Shown: positions 12,501 to 23,013 of the stretch, in pieces
Numbering within the stretch: the stretch's first letter is position 1
Layout: each line of letters opens with the position of its first letter
Notes under the pieces: generated by a model
What the model was told of the DNA's origin: nothing
What the model saw: only the letters and a program-made list of their open reading frames with translations
Databases searched by the model: none
Assembly: GCA_028829895.1 (NCBI GenBank)
Contig: CM054179.1
Coordinates: forward strand, 57,978,391 to 58,042,390
Reading direction: 5' to 3'
Length of the DNA stretch: 64,000 nucleotides
From: Sinotaia quadrata
Taxonomy: Eukaryota; Mollusca; Gastropoda; Architaenioglossa; Viviparidae
Translations under genes and position numbers: made by a program

Positions 12501-13422
12501 ATATATACGCTTCAGTTATACTACTTACAATGTTTACTGTATTTGCACTTTGTTCATTTAATGTTTACAATTCAATTATTTACTAAAATGTTCACTGTGC
12601 ATTTAGTTACACTGTTTATTTTGGCCTGAGTTACAGACTAACTTTTTACGCTGGACAGAGTTTGATCAGTTACAGACTCAAGTGTTTACTATTAATACAA
12701 TACATGTAATAGGGTTCACAAGCACTGAAGTTACATATTCGCACTGAATACTTGCGCAGCGTTAAATACAGTTACATATTGACACCGATTATCTGTACAT
12801 AGACTTCACATAGACTTGAAGATTGCTTACCTGTACATAGACTTCACATAGACTTGAAGATTGCTTACCTGTACATAGACTTCACATAGACTTGAAGATT
12901 GCTTACCTGTACATAGACTTCACATAGACTTGAAGATTGCTTACCTGTACATAGACTTCACATAGACTTGAAGATTGCTTACCTGTACATAGACTTCACA
13001 TAGACTTGAAGATTGCTTACCTGTACATAGACTTCACATAGACTTGAAGATTGCTTACCTGTGCATAGACTTCACATAGACTTCACATATACTTGAAGAT
13101 TGCTTACCTGTACATAGACTTCACATAGACTTGAAGATTGCTTACCTGTACATAGACTTCACATAGACTTCACATAGACTTGAAGATTGCTTACCTGTAC
13201 ATAGACTTCACATAGACTTCACATAGACTTGAAGATTGCTTACCTGTACATAGACTTCACATAGACTTCACATAGACTTGAAGATTGCTTACCTGTACAT
13301 AGACTTACCTGTGCGATGTAAATAGGCATACCGAAGTCAGCGCCCCCCTGCATGCGAAACCCCCATGGCTGACTGGTGTCATAACGCCGCAGTTGTAACA
13401 CTTCCACGTCCCCCGAAGCCAT
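3488..13422 (-). CDS. Zasp-like PDZ/ZM protein (ALP-Enigma family), 4 exons, 191 aa
   Basis: Joined exons 13422-13309, 6867-6716, 5916-5711 and 3591-3488 total 576 nt, giving 191 residues plus stop, and all intron phases agree. Residues about 5-89 form a PDZ domain. The carboxylate-binding loop reads PWGFRMQGG (19-27), followed by ADKAGARNGDAIL and the helix NEAKQAML. Residues about 120-140 (KYRNVMPKSYRILEAQL) resemble the ZM motif of Zasp/ALP proteins, and the tail is charged and Q-rich. Family members bind alpha-actinin at Z-discs or actin anchorage sites through the PDZ and ZM regions. No LIM domain was found, so it resembles the short PDZ-ZM proteins such as insect Zasp66; a longer isoform from unseen exons is possible. 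The start is the ATG that opens the PDZ. Three splice edges are embedded in tandem repeats. Family call is secure; the exact orthologue is not. Confidence 0.85.
5156..5388. mobile_element. piggyBac-type MITE with TTAA target
   Basis: 233 bp flanked by TTAA on both sides (5152-5155, 5389-5392). The ends are CCCGTTCACTGTCTG and, reversed, CCTGTTCGCTGTCAG. There is no coding content. It lies in intron 3 of the Zasp-like gene. Confidence 0.7.
5711..5916 (-). CDS. Zasp-like exon 3 (linker and ZM-like motif)
   Basis: The acceptor is ACAATTTCAG, and the first base completes an AGG codon with exon 2. The exon encodes an acidic linker, the ZM-like stretch NVMPKSYRILEAQL and a P/Q-rich end. The donor is GAGG followed by GTCAGT, weaker than consensus but in the phase that exon 4 needs. 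Reading through would instead reach a stop after nine codons, which could be a short alternative end. Confidence 0.75.
5917..6345. repeat. Array carrying copies of the Zasp-like exon 3 acceptor, about 6 units
   Basis: Units of about 65-75 bp, each containing a minus-strand segment like TGCATGATTTCAG. The exon 3 acceptor (TGCACAATTTCAG) is the edge of the first unit. Five of the six further units keep a TTTYAG acceptor-like end; the sixth reads TCAA. Confidence 0.75.
6607..6741. repeat. 45-bp x 3 repeat across the Zasp-like exon 2 donor
   Basis: Three tandem 45-bp units at 6741-6697, 6696-6652 and 6651-6607. Each contains, on the minus strand, the last 26 bases of exon 2 and the start of the intron. 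Units 1 and 2 keep CAAGAG/GTTAGT; unit 3 has the weaker GTTATT. Confidence 0.9.
6716..6867 (-). CDS. Zasp-like exon 2 (C-terminal half of PDZ)
   Basis: The acceptor is CCTTCAG. The exon encodes VSPKGLADKAGARNGDAILE through NEVDFLVK and ends in phase 2 at AAGAG followed by GTTAGT. The last 26 exon bases and first 19 intron bases are repeated twice more, in frame, inside the intron. Confidence 0.85.
7935..8200. repeat. Dispersed repeat copy 1 (about 260 bp)
   Basis: Clearly similar, in the same orientation, to 42260-42520. Shared landmarks in order: ATCTTCTCCTTT, TTTAATGTTGTGG, AGAGAGAAAA, ATTAATAACATAAATTAAGA, TCACTTGTAATTAGTTATG. It lies in Zasp-like intron 1. No family was recognised. Confidence 0.65.
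8961..9357. repeat. Minisatellite, about 58 bp x 7
   Basis: Unit core TTAACGTGTTAGTAGACTGT followed by CAATTGTATGACC and ATTTCAAGAGACG. Copies diverge toward the 3' side. Confidence 0.85.
9735..10632. repeat. Minisatellite, 39/43 bp x about 21
   Basis: Unit GGATGATAATGAGGCACTAC then TAGATAGCTACAGGCAGTC. Units differ mainly by one or two GGCA steps, giving 39- and 43-bp forms that partly alternate. A few copies carry GCTA for GATA or a CAGTCAGTC insert. It is in Zasp-like intron 1. Confidence 0.95.
10671..11030. repeat. Minisatellite, 63-64 bp x 6
   Basis: Unit core GAAGCAATTGTTCTTTTTAG then TTTTTGTGATTTCTTCAGG. Open frames on both strands here come only from the repeat. Confidence 0.9.
11180..11390. 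repeat. Minisatellite, about 64 bp x 3
   Basis: Unit core GTTTAATGTTATAATATTAT then TTTCAAAGG and GAGAGTCAGTGAATAT. It follows the previous array closely but has a different unit. Confidence 0.75.
12000..12450. repeat. Two adjacent minisatellites
   Basis: 12000-12200 holds about three units around AGTGCCAGTTACAGGATGGG. 12236-12450 holds about nine short units of AAGAGCCCTTTACTAGTTTT with a variable GTCTTAC insert. Confidence 0.8.
12790..13310. repeat. 38-bp minisatellite with 12 copies of a donor-like site
   Basis: Unit GCTTACCTGTACATAGACTT then CACATAGACTTGAAGATT, 38 bp, with some 49-bp units that repeat CACATAGACTT. On the minus strand every unit reads TACAG/GTAAGC, a near-perfect splice donor. 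The array touches the real donor of Zasp-like exon 1 at 13309. Confidence 0.9.
13309..13422 (-). CDS. Zasp-like exon 1 (start codon, N-terminal half of PDZ)
   Basis: It encodes 38 residues from MASGDVEVLQ to MPIYIAQ, including the WGFR carboxylate-binding loop. It ends at CAG followed by a consensus GTAAGT donor, phase 0. A 12-copy minisatellite carrying the same CAG/GTAAG motif starts just inside the intron. Confidence 0.85.
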
Positions 13423-13669
13423 CCTGTCTAGCTCAACGATAAAGTTTTAACTGTCAACTTTGTCCCCACTTTCTCCACTGCCACTATCTGTACGTCAGGG
13501 TCAACGGCTATCCCTCCTCACAGCCAATTAGCACCTTTCACTAAATAGCAAAGCTGTCAGTGATAGACTGTCCTTAGTTACCCCCCTTCTCTGATCGGCA
13601 AGGTGTGCAAAGCCCTTTTTTTTTTAACTGCTGGAGTCAGATAGGAGCCACAGGGAAAGCAGTAAGTTG

Positions 13670-13679
13670 TTTAAATATG
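13670..13679 (-). promoter_or_regulatory. Possible TATA-like box upstream of the Zasp-like gene
   Basis: The minus strand reads ATATTTAAAC about 250 bases upstream of the ATG, in a relatively GC-rich stretch. That fits a transcription start near 13645 with a 5' UTR of about 220 bases. It rests on motif match and spacing only. Confidence 0.2.
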
Positions 13680-14463
13680 CCGAATTCTGTGTCACTTTCC
13701 TCCCACCCGTTAGTTCAGCGGGGGTGTGCCTGAGAAAGATTTCCAATCGATTTCTCGCCACGCTTTTACAAGCACTGTTGGAGCAGGGCGACACAAAATG
13801 TAAGCAGGGATGACAAAAAGCGGTTATTCAGGCAGTTTTCAAACTTGCGTACAGGTGATTGAGCGCCTTGCTGCGTACTGACAGTAGCGGAGGCAGCTAG
13901 ACGAGTACAGTACCTGGTGTGTTGTCTATGACGCAGCAAATAATTTTGGTCCGCAGGCATTTCCAGACTGCTGCCAATTGTAAACACCTTGTGCAGTAGT
14001 TTTACGGAAATCTGTGCCAGTATCGGAATGTTACGTTTCACAACGTGCAAGTTTCTGACGCTTGAGATGATAGCCACAAAACTGTTCGTGTATATAATTA
14101 AAATATGTGAATGATACATGTGTGTGTGTGTGCGCGCATGTGTGAATGATTGCTATAGGCTATATATGTGCGTGAAGTTAATAAAGCTTGGTTCAATCAT
14201 TGTAAGCGGGTAGAGTAAAATAACTGGAGATTGAAAAGTCTTTATAATTATAATTGGTCCTAGTGAAGGGCCATTGTATATATATATATATTATCCGAAA
14301 GATGGCCCCCGATAATTAGTTGTGAATGAAGCCATATGTCCACAAACCAATCCTCCTTGTTTTCTACACAGCCACCGCCATATGTCAACTTATTGACTTT
14401 AGGACGCAGATCTAGCAATTGACGAGCGCTGACACCGAACTGTTTGCTCAGGTAAACTCATCG

Positions 14464-14720
14464 GCAGCGGTTTAGCAGTTCTCACTCAGTGTATATGTAT
14501 ACTCTGTATGTCACGACTTAACAGTTCTCACTCAGTGTATATGTATACTCTGCATGTCACGACTTAACAGTTCTCACTCAGTGTATGATATGTATACTTT
14601 GTATGTCACGACTTAACAGTTCTCACTCAGTGTATGACATGTATACTCTGTATGTCACAACTTAGCAATTGTCACTCTAGTCAGTCTAGTGTATATATGT
14701 ATTCTGTATGTCACGATTGG
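14464..14720. repeat. Minisatellite, about 57 bp x 4-5
   Basis: Unit core ACAGTTCTCACTCAGTGTAT then ATGTATACTCTGTATGTCACGACTT in shorter pieces, diverging at the 3' end. Confidence 0.8.
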
Positions 14721-14869
14721 ATGCTTTGTGTGTATCAGGTAGGAAGTAGCAGTATATTGTAAATAAAGACTGAAAGTTGAACTATATGTATTCAGTATAT
14801 ATATAATCGGATTGGAAGTTGCAGTAAATGTCCCTGTACATAAACGAATTAAATAACTTGAGTCACATT

Positions 14870-15160
14870 TTTAACTACACATTAGGGTGTTACATCATTA
14901 ACTACAAATTAGCGTGCGTCACATATTTTACCACACATTAGCTTCAGTCATATTTTAAACTATATATAAGCATGAGTCACATCTTGGAACTACACTTTAT
15001 TGTGTGTTACATCTCTGAACTACACATTAGCGTGTATCACATCTTTTACTACACATTAACATGCGTCAGGTCTCTAAACTACACATTAGCGTGCATCACA
15101 TCTTTGAGCTACACATTAATGTGCGTCACATCTTTGGACAAAACATTAGTGTGCGTTACA
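14870..15160. repeat. Minisatellite, about 30 bp (left part)
   Basis: Units around AACTACACATTAGCGTGCGT then CACATCTTTG. The mariner-type element at 15163 interrupts it. Confidence 0.85.
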
Positions 15161-15162
15161 TA

Positions 15163-15754
15163 CAGGTTGACACACACAAAAACGGTCATCACCAAAAAAA
15201 CGAATAACTTCCAAAATTTTATTTAGATCGACACAAAACTTTAGCTACCTTAGGTCAAGCCTGTGTAGCAGACATCTCCAAAGTTTCAAGTCTGTACAAC
15301 ATAAACTCTTTGTTTCACTGGCGCTCCAAAATGTACTCCAAATGAGCTCCCCGGCGCTGCAGGCACATTTGGATCCGGCGGGCAAAGTTCTCGATGACCC
15401 TCCCGCACTTTTATTGCTGCTGTGATTGCTGCCTTCAGGTCAGGGATAGTTTGGGGATTGTTGCCATATACCCTGTCCTTAAAGGTATCCCCAGAGATAA
15501 AAATCTGGGGGGTTCAAGTCTGGTGAATGCGGCAACCACTCCGGATCACTCCTGTGGCTGATCAGTCGGTCAGGGAAACGCTGCTTCTGCCATGCCAATG
15601 ATTCATTTGAGGTGTGGGGGGTGGCACCATCCTGCTGGAACCACTGGAGGACCCTGACGACTCCTCTCCGTCGACCAAGTGCTGTCCAGAATTGATTATT
15701 TATTTCAAAAGTTATTCAAGTTTAGGTGATGACCGTTTTTTTTGTGTCACCCTG
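15163..15754 (-). mobile_element. Tc1/mariner-superfamily element, 5'-deleted, nested in a minisatellite
   Basis: 592 bp bounded by TA dinucleotides (15161-15162, 15755-15756). Long inverted repeats contain AACGGTCATCACC and its complement near 15732. On the minus strand the transposase C-terminus is readable with frame breaks: WLPHSPDLNPPDFYLWGYL with the third catalytic Asp, DRVYGNNPQTIPDLKAAI, and NFARRIQMCLQRR to a stop. The catalytic N-terminal part is lost. The flanking 30-bp satellite continues on both sides. Confidence 0.8.
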
Positions 15755-15756
15755 TA

Positions 15757-15960
15757 TTTTGGCTACACTTTAGTGTGCATTACGTCTTTGAGCTACACTT
15801 TAGTGTGCATTACGTCTTTGAGCTACACTTTAGTGTGCATTACGTCTTTGAGCTTTTGAGCTACACTTTAGCGTGTGTCACATCAGTGAATTACACTTTA
15901 GCGTGTGTTACATCTTTGAACTACATTTTAGTGTGCGTTACATTTTTTAACTACACGTGT
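15757..15960. repeat. Minisatellite, about 30 bp (right part)
   Basis: Continuation of the array left of the mariner element, with units around GAGCTACACTTTAGTGTGCA. The copies next to the element on this side are more uniform than those on the left. Confidence 0.85.
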
Positions 15961-16159
15961 ATAATAATAGTGAAGGAAATGATATGACACATCTAATGTC
16001 CTAAAAGCCCTTGATAAAAATTATGAACAAAGATCTTAATACAGACAGTACTTAAACACTTCAGAAAACTAAAATTAATATAACAAACACACGTTGAGTA
16101 CACATCTAAAACGACAATATACATAAACAACCTTATTTATAAAAGACAAACTTCAATAA

Positions 16160-16705
16160 TGTTATTTCACAAGCAACAATAAAAACAAATGTATTTATCA
16201 AAATATAACGTAAATAACATTCCATTACAAACCGGTATTTATCAAGCTATAACGTAAATAACATTCCATTACAAACCGGTATTTATCAAACTATAACGTA
16301 AATAACATTCCATTACAAACCGGTATTTATCAAACTATAACGTAAATAACATGATATTAGAAATGTAATGCTACAAGAAATCACGCCAGACAGACAATGC
16401 AGTGGTAAACTTGCACATGACAAATACATCTTGCGAGCATAGAACATGATCATGGTGTCTAATCTTTTAAGGCAGCGAATTCCAGGACGTTGATTGTTTG
16501 ACTTGTACTTTTGCTTACGGAATGTTACAGTTTTGCTCTTTTGACTTGTACTTTTGCTTACGGAATGTTAAAGTTTTGCTCTTTTGACTTGTACTTTTGC
16601 TTACGGAATGTTACAGCTTTGCTCTTTTGACTTGTACTTTTGCTTACGGAATGTTACAGCTTTGCTCTTTTGACTTGTACTTTTGCTTACGGAATGTTAC
16701 AGTGT
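16160..16705. repeat. Two minisatellites, 44 bp x 4 and 43 bp x 5
   Basis: 16185-16345: unit ACCGGTATTTATCAAACTAT then AACGTAAATAACATTCC. 16495-16705: unit GACTTGTACTTTTGCTTACG then GAATGTTACAG. Confidence 0.85.
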
Positions 16706-17744
16706 TGAGTGCAAGTTTCTTGCAGGGGTATACACACGAAGTGGGGGAAGGTCAGACATTTACTTAGGGCTAGATTTGGACGGTGATGCATAACAGAGTG
16801 AAATTAATCTTGTCTTGTTTTGGCTGTGGACAGGTAACCAGTGAAGACTGGAATAATTCTAACTGCAGTGTGTTGAAACCTTTTGCAGGCTCATCACAAG
16901 GCACTGTAGCAGACCCTGGAGAAGAAAGTTACAATAATCAAGACGAGAGCGTACCAGTGAACCAAGATTTTTTTATTTTTTTTTTTTTAGTATCAACAGC
17001 AAGAAACTTGTGTTGATTTGTCTCCACTCCAGAACTGTTGCTCGACAAGTTTGTAGATGTTCTAGGAGGGAGAGAGTTGCTCGACAAGTTTTGTAGATGT
17101 TGTAGGAGAGAGAGTGTCATAGAGTACACCAGATGAATGTGACTGAGTAAATGTAATGAGAGTGTGTCATTGATATTCTGTGACTGACAGAAATCGGAAC
17201 TTTACAAACTCATTTAGTGTTATCATCATACATTTATAACTTACTACGTGTCAACAATAACATAGCGTGATAAACGTCTCAAACACTGAAAGGTGGAAGC
17301 AGTTTCACTACCGTTTAGTATCATCAGTATACAAGTGGCGAGACTTAGGATGGTGATTTATATGTGTGATGTATATACATGATTAAAAAAAAAAAATCCT
17401 GTGAGATGCCATAAGGAAACATTATCTGACCTGGAATGTTTACTATTTACTGATAGTTTGTTTTCTTTCAGACAGATAGACTGACTGTGAACCAAAATAG
17501 CGTAAATGAGCGCAAAACAACTCCAGTTATATCAAGGTCAGTCGTGTCAGTGGCTGCTGATAAATCAAGCAAAGGGAAAACTACATTCCCCCCACATCTA
17601 AAACATTAGCGAAGTTCATTAATAACATAATTTTTACAAAGACAGTTTCTATGATAGAGCGTTATAGCAAAAGAGACACTGAAATCATTATTATCAATCA
17701 AGTGAGACGGTTATTATGAATTTTTATTTCTCTACCCGATATTA

Positions 17745-17990
17745 AAATGCTAAATTAAAAAGTAATATTAAAATGTTAAATTAAAAAGTAATATTAAAAT
17801 GTTAAATTAAAAAGTAATATTAAAATGTTAAATTAAAAAGTAATATTAAAATGCTAAATTAAAAAGTAATATTAAAATGTTAAATTAAAAAGTAATATTA
17901 AAAAGCTAAATTAAAAAGTAATATTAAAATGTTAAATTAAAAAGTAATATTAAAAAGCTAAATTAAAAAGTAATATTAAAATGTTATAAC
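17745..17990. repeat. Minisatellite, 26 bp x 9
   Basis: Very AT-rich unit TAATATTAAAATGTTAAATT then AAAAAG, nearly uniform. Confidence 0.9.
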
Positions 17991-18682
17991 CACTATCGGC
18001 AAACTGTGGCGGCGTCACATATGTACACGTGTGTGTATTTTGTTCTCACGTGACTAACTTATCAAATTACAAAGAAATGTAATAGCAATGAGAAGCGATT
18101 CAACACTTATATATATATACATAAACCTAGCCCTTTTGGCAAAATTGCATTTCCTCCTAATAGAAGGCTTTAACAATATCTTGACTGTTTTCTTTCCCGC
18201 GGCATTTTACCTCCATTTTTTTTTTTTAAAATCAGCATTGCATATCAGTGACTGCAGGAAAAGTTTGGCTTGGCATCAGCAGAACGCGAAATTTTAGACG
18301 TGCGTGGCAGCAGACTGCAACAGATGGCACAAACAGAATACTCTCTGGCAAACATATCTGGAATTTACCGTCAGTCGTAGAGTTACAGAACATACAGGGA
18401 AGAAGATAGCGATATGAACTCTGACATAAGTGGGTGACAAACTGCTGGCCTCTCACTTTCACTCACTAGATACTATCAGAGACTTGAACAGTAGACCTAC
18501 ATGTGTAGCATACTGTTACCAACTCTGACATCAATAGGTGAGATACTATGAGACCTGAATACTAGGCTACATGTGTAGCCTACTGCCACCAACTCTGAAC
18601 TGACGCCAACTCAGACATAAATGGGTAAGACTGCTGGTATCTTACCACCACTAATGAACCACTGCCAGAGAAGTGAATACCA

Positions 18683-19042
18683 ATCTTTGACAGAAATAAA
18701 TGACATTAATACTATCTTTGACAGAATTAGAACATATATTAATAGCATCTTTGACAGAAATGGAACATATCAATACTATCTTTGACAGAAATAGAACATA
18801 TCAATACTATCTTTGACAGAAATGGAACATATCAATACTATCTTTGACAGAAATAGAACATATATTAATACTATCTTTGACCGAAATGGAACATATCAAT
18901 ACTATCTTTGACAGAAATAGAACAGATATTAATACTATCTTTGACAGAAATAGAACAGATATTAATACTATCCTTGACAGAAATAGAACAGATATTAATA
19001 CTATCCTTGACAGAAATAGAACAGATATTAATACTATCTGTG
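18683..19042. repeat. Minisatellite, 30-33 bp x about 12
   Basis: Unit ACTATCTTTGACAGAAATAG then AACATATCAAT or AACAGATATTAAT. The 83-codon plus-strand frame here is a repeat by-product. Confidence 0.9.
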
Positions 19043-19719
19043 ATGCTCAAGAGTCACTCTTACATAATGGAAAGAAGATTAATGTAGAGGTGTAGATAAC
19101 CATTTATTTTTCACGATTCTTCATGAGCTAAGTTGAAGTAGATGGAGTAACATACCCATAGCTTAGGGTTGAGTGTGGTGACCTCTGACGGAAGAGACGA
19201 TTTCTGACCAGAAACTTAAGTGTGTAGTTGTGAACACGACTGAATAACGAATGGTGGTTGGAGGGGTGAGATGAGTGACATCTAACTGGAGAGATGGTTT
19301 CTGACCAGAACCATAAATATGTAGTTGTGAATGTGACTGAAAGACGAGCTGGAGGGGTGAGATGAGTGATTCCGGTTAGCTGACATGCAAAGTTAGTATA
19401 AATAGCCAGTCAAACTCTTTTTCAGAACTTGCGATTGTTATTTGAAGTCCGGTTCCAAAGGCAGACCACGAGCTGTTGTGAGTTGTCTGATATAATACGT
19501 GAGAATGAATTTAAAATAATTTGTATATTAGAATTATTGTTTCATGTATTGGACTTAGAACGATTTCGTTTCTTGATCTAGATATACTGTTGATTCATTT
19601 GATATGTTAGATTAACTGTATTATTGAATGTGTGACTGTTTTAGATCATTTGGAGTTATAAACAGGTGTATCGAGTGAAGTGTGTATGAGGGCTAACAAT
19701 TCTCTTGCAGACATGTAAG

Positions 19720-19905
19720 TTGAGTGACTGAGAGAGAGAGTGTGTGTGTAGAAAATTATATGTAAAAAAAACGTAGTTCTGAGTTGAGTGACTGAGAGAG
19801 AGTGAGTGTATGTAAAATATGTAAAAAAACGTAGTTCTGAGTTGAGTGACTGAGAGAGAGTGAGTGTATGTAAAATATGTAAAAAAACGTAGTTCTGACT
19901 GCTGA
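19720..19905. repeat. Minisatellite, about 58 bp x 3
   Basis: Unit core GTTGAGTGACTGAGAGAGAG then TGTAAAAAAACGTAGTTCTGA. Confidence 0.85.
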
Positions 19906-20837
19906 TGAGGTGCTCCCATTAAGTTGTTTTGACTGTTAATGAATTACTCCCATTAAAGGAAATAGTTCTGTGTAGATGTCTAGTGTCAGTCTTGAAATAT
20001 TTTCTTTGTTCATTTGATACAGCCATTGATGAAGAATGTTGTTTCAGATTATTTTCTTTCCATTGAAAAAAAATTATGATAAAGTTTGTACATGTTGAGT
20101 TTAAATGTATTAGTAAAAACATGAAATTATAAGTCTACAATGTACAATGTAATCACTGCCAATTTGACATATTGAAAATCTCATTTCCAATGTTCTCTTT
20201 GCTTACATAGCATTTTATTATCTGGGTGAAAATATTTTATTTTTTATATTATTTTGCTTCCAACTAAATCCTCATATTTTACTACTCAAAAATATCTTCA
20301 AGATGCATATACACATAATCAATAAATAACTTTTATTTCATTTAAAAATGAAAATAGACAATGTTAATTTTTAATCTTAGTAATAGTGTAAAAGCACATA
20401 TATTTTTTAAACTGAAAACATTCATTCACTCTTTACAATTAGGACTTCTTATGAGTATTAATAAACTCTGTTGTATGAAAAATTAAAATATGTTTATAAC
20501 TTAAAAAATTATGTATACACATTTTATGAAATGTCATCATTAAAATGAAAAGGATGGCTATTAATAATAATTTTGATAATAATAATTTTAAAAAAATAAG
20601 ATTTAATAAAGCTCTTTTCTTAAGCTCTAAGTGCTTTATAATACATAACAACAAACATAAAATTTTCATACAAATTGAGAATATTTAATAAATGCATATT
20701 TTTGATGGAAGATCCTACAGTTAAAAAATATTTTCAATTACTTCTCCACTAAAATTCCAATTCACTTCTACATTCACCACATCCACTCATACACCCACAC
20801 TTAACTCTTTCAATGTATCTTTACCTTCTCCATTTAT

Positions 20838-21010
20838 TTCTACCTTCACTACCCTCTCCAGAGTTATACTCTTTCCATTTACTTGTACCTTCACTACCCT
20901 TTCTAGAGTTATACTCTTTCCATTTACTTGTACCTTCACTACCCTTTCTAGAGTTATACTCTTTCCATTTACTTGTACCTTCTCTACCCTTTCCATTTAC
21001 TTGTACCTTC
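20838..21010. repeat. Minisatellite, 45 bp x about 4
   Basis: Unit CTCTTTCCATTTACTTGTAC then CTTCACTACCCTTTC. Its length is a multiple of three, so it opens frames on both strands; there is no sign of a gene. Confidence 0.9.
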
Positions 21011-22329
21011 TTGGACACATGTATAAACAGAAACAAAACACCATTTGCAAAAAAATATGATAAGTCACTTTACATAAATACAAAGCTCCCAAATACATAA
21101 ATAAATAAAAGCAATAAAAACAACAAACCTTTCCCTCTAAATACCCCCCACCAAAAAAATAAATAAATAAAAACAAAAAACAGTCTCTTAATATGTAGTA
21201 AGCCTACTGTAATGGAAATGAAATCAATAAAAAATTCAAAAAGATTTATATTATAACAATAACATTATGACTATCTTTCATTAATGTAATGTGTTTATAA
21301 AAGTAAGTAAAAATACACCAGCATATAATTTAATCAGCTAACACATCATGATGAATATTCCATTGCTAAAAAATTATGTTGTATTAGGCAAATAAAAATA
21401 CAAACCAACTAGAGAGCATGACATATCATAGTAAATATTTCATTACTGTTAAATGCTGTTGTATTATGTAAAAGTGAAAATACAAACCAACTACAGAACA
21501 CATGGGTTTATACATTTTATATAAAGTGCATATAGTATTTAAGACTAGAAAAAATCAAGACTCTTAGAACAAGTGAACCTTAATAGGAAGACAGTTATTG
21601 AGAGAATGATTTAAAAAGCTATATCCTGATTAAACAGTTTTAATGTATCAGTTACTGAGACTAATAAATTTAAGATTTTAATTATGAATTTATCACAATT
21701 TATTGTTGGTTCAGCATTATTTGTGAGCCACAAATTAATAAAGTAATTTTTGAATACAAAATTTTTACCCTGCACAAAACCCCCTGAAATAATGCTTTCC
21801 TCTTAAAAGGATTCAAACAATTTCATTGTAGTAATTTTTTAAAATTTGAAACAAATTTATACTGGACTTCACTCTTTCTGCACACAATAGCATGTATCGG
21901 CCTAAGCAGTGCCACATTATTCCTAAGGCTGACTAGGCTGAAGCCTATGGGCCCACCAAGAGCAGAGGCCTACCAAATCATTGCGCGCTAAACTTATGTA
22001 TTCATATTGTCTATTCTCAACACAGCGGATACAAAAATTCCCTAAAATGACAAAACGACGACACTTTTAAAACAATTTGAAGGAGGCTTGGCCTATCGTA
22101 TTAAGTTATGGTAAAATTTATTAACCAAGAAATTTTCAGTTCGTTCACCCTGTCGTGGGCCTGGTCAGCCCTTCTCTATAGCGAGTGGCTGTACTTTTTA
22201 AAGGAAACTTTTTACTTCCCTTTTATTTGTTTTATTTTAGAAGTTAGGTTAAGAATTATTTCTTAGGTTAAATAACTTCTGCACACTAAATTATATTGGC
22301 TGGTTCAGAGTCCCCCAATTTTTTGCATG

Positions 22330-22692
22330 TTAACCTCTTCGTTTGAAGATAAATCACTATCAGATTCATCCATATCACTATCTTGCTCACTATCATCATT
22401 AAATTTATATCTAACACTTGCTTATGACTGTAGCTTTTACTTTTTGACATTTGTTGGTTAGTGTATTCCGATATTTAAAAATGGCTACCATCGAATGATT
22501 CTAGACTGATTACTTCCATACCAAAGAAAACAGAAATCACGTGATCAATAACCACCAAGTACGAAATGGTCAGTGTAATGTCATCCTGGCTTCATTTTCA
22601 ATCATTTGGCTTTTCATTATGCAAATAAGCCAGGCAGGGATAATTTTTACATGCTGTCGACAAAAGTTGCCTCCTGCGCTGAAAGGGTTAAT
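22330..22692 (-). mobile_element. Possible piggyBac-like fragment nested in the hAT copy
   Basis: The right edge reads CTGAAAGGG then TTAA, like a piggyBac-type end beside its TTAA target. On the minus strand near 22330-22420 is an acidic S/D/E-rich reading (DESDSDLSSNEE) like piggyBac transposase N-termini. The opposite end could not be placed. Confidence 0.3.
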
Positions 22693-22779
22693 CTACTTTA
22701 TAGCTTATATTCCATTTATTTTAGTTCATCTATAATTTGATTAATTTCTCTTTTTTCTTGTCTGGAGTTCCATCAAAAC

Positions 22780-23013
22780 ATGTCTGGATATCAGAAGAGA
22801 AAAGAAAAAGAGAGACTGAAAAGTGAAAGAAAAGGACTGCAGACTCTATTTCAAGTAGGTATCTGTGCAAATGGATGTGACAACAGCTCTGCAGCCTCAG
22901 CAATGTCTGCTATCGAATCAACCCCTAAGGTAGGTAGCACAAGTGATGATGACAAACAACTAATACTGACACCACCAATCCGAGCTCTCTCCAGGATGTT
23001 TTCCAAACATTAG
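22780..23013 (+). pseudogene. hAT transposase N-terminal fragment
   Basis: An open 77-codon stretch starting MSGYQKRKEKERLKSERKG, the lysine-rich start seen in ZMYM1-like hAT transposases. It lies inside the hAT copy at 21907-24582. The frame is lost before the catalytic core. Confidence 0.6.

Larger units (their letters stand above)
13423..21898. other. Intergenic region upstream of the Zasp-like gene, no gene recognised
   Basis: About 8.5 kb dominated by tandem arrays and one mariner-type copy. A plus-strand frame near 16783-17016 lacks splice support and recognisable motifs. The Zasp-like promoter should lie just upstream of 13430. Confidence 0.5.

Noticed and set aside
16783..17016. Plus-strand frame of 77 codons with a balanced start
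   Set aside because: It ends in a T-rich run. There is no matching upstream or downstream exon and no recognised motif. Kept only as a weak possibility.
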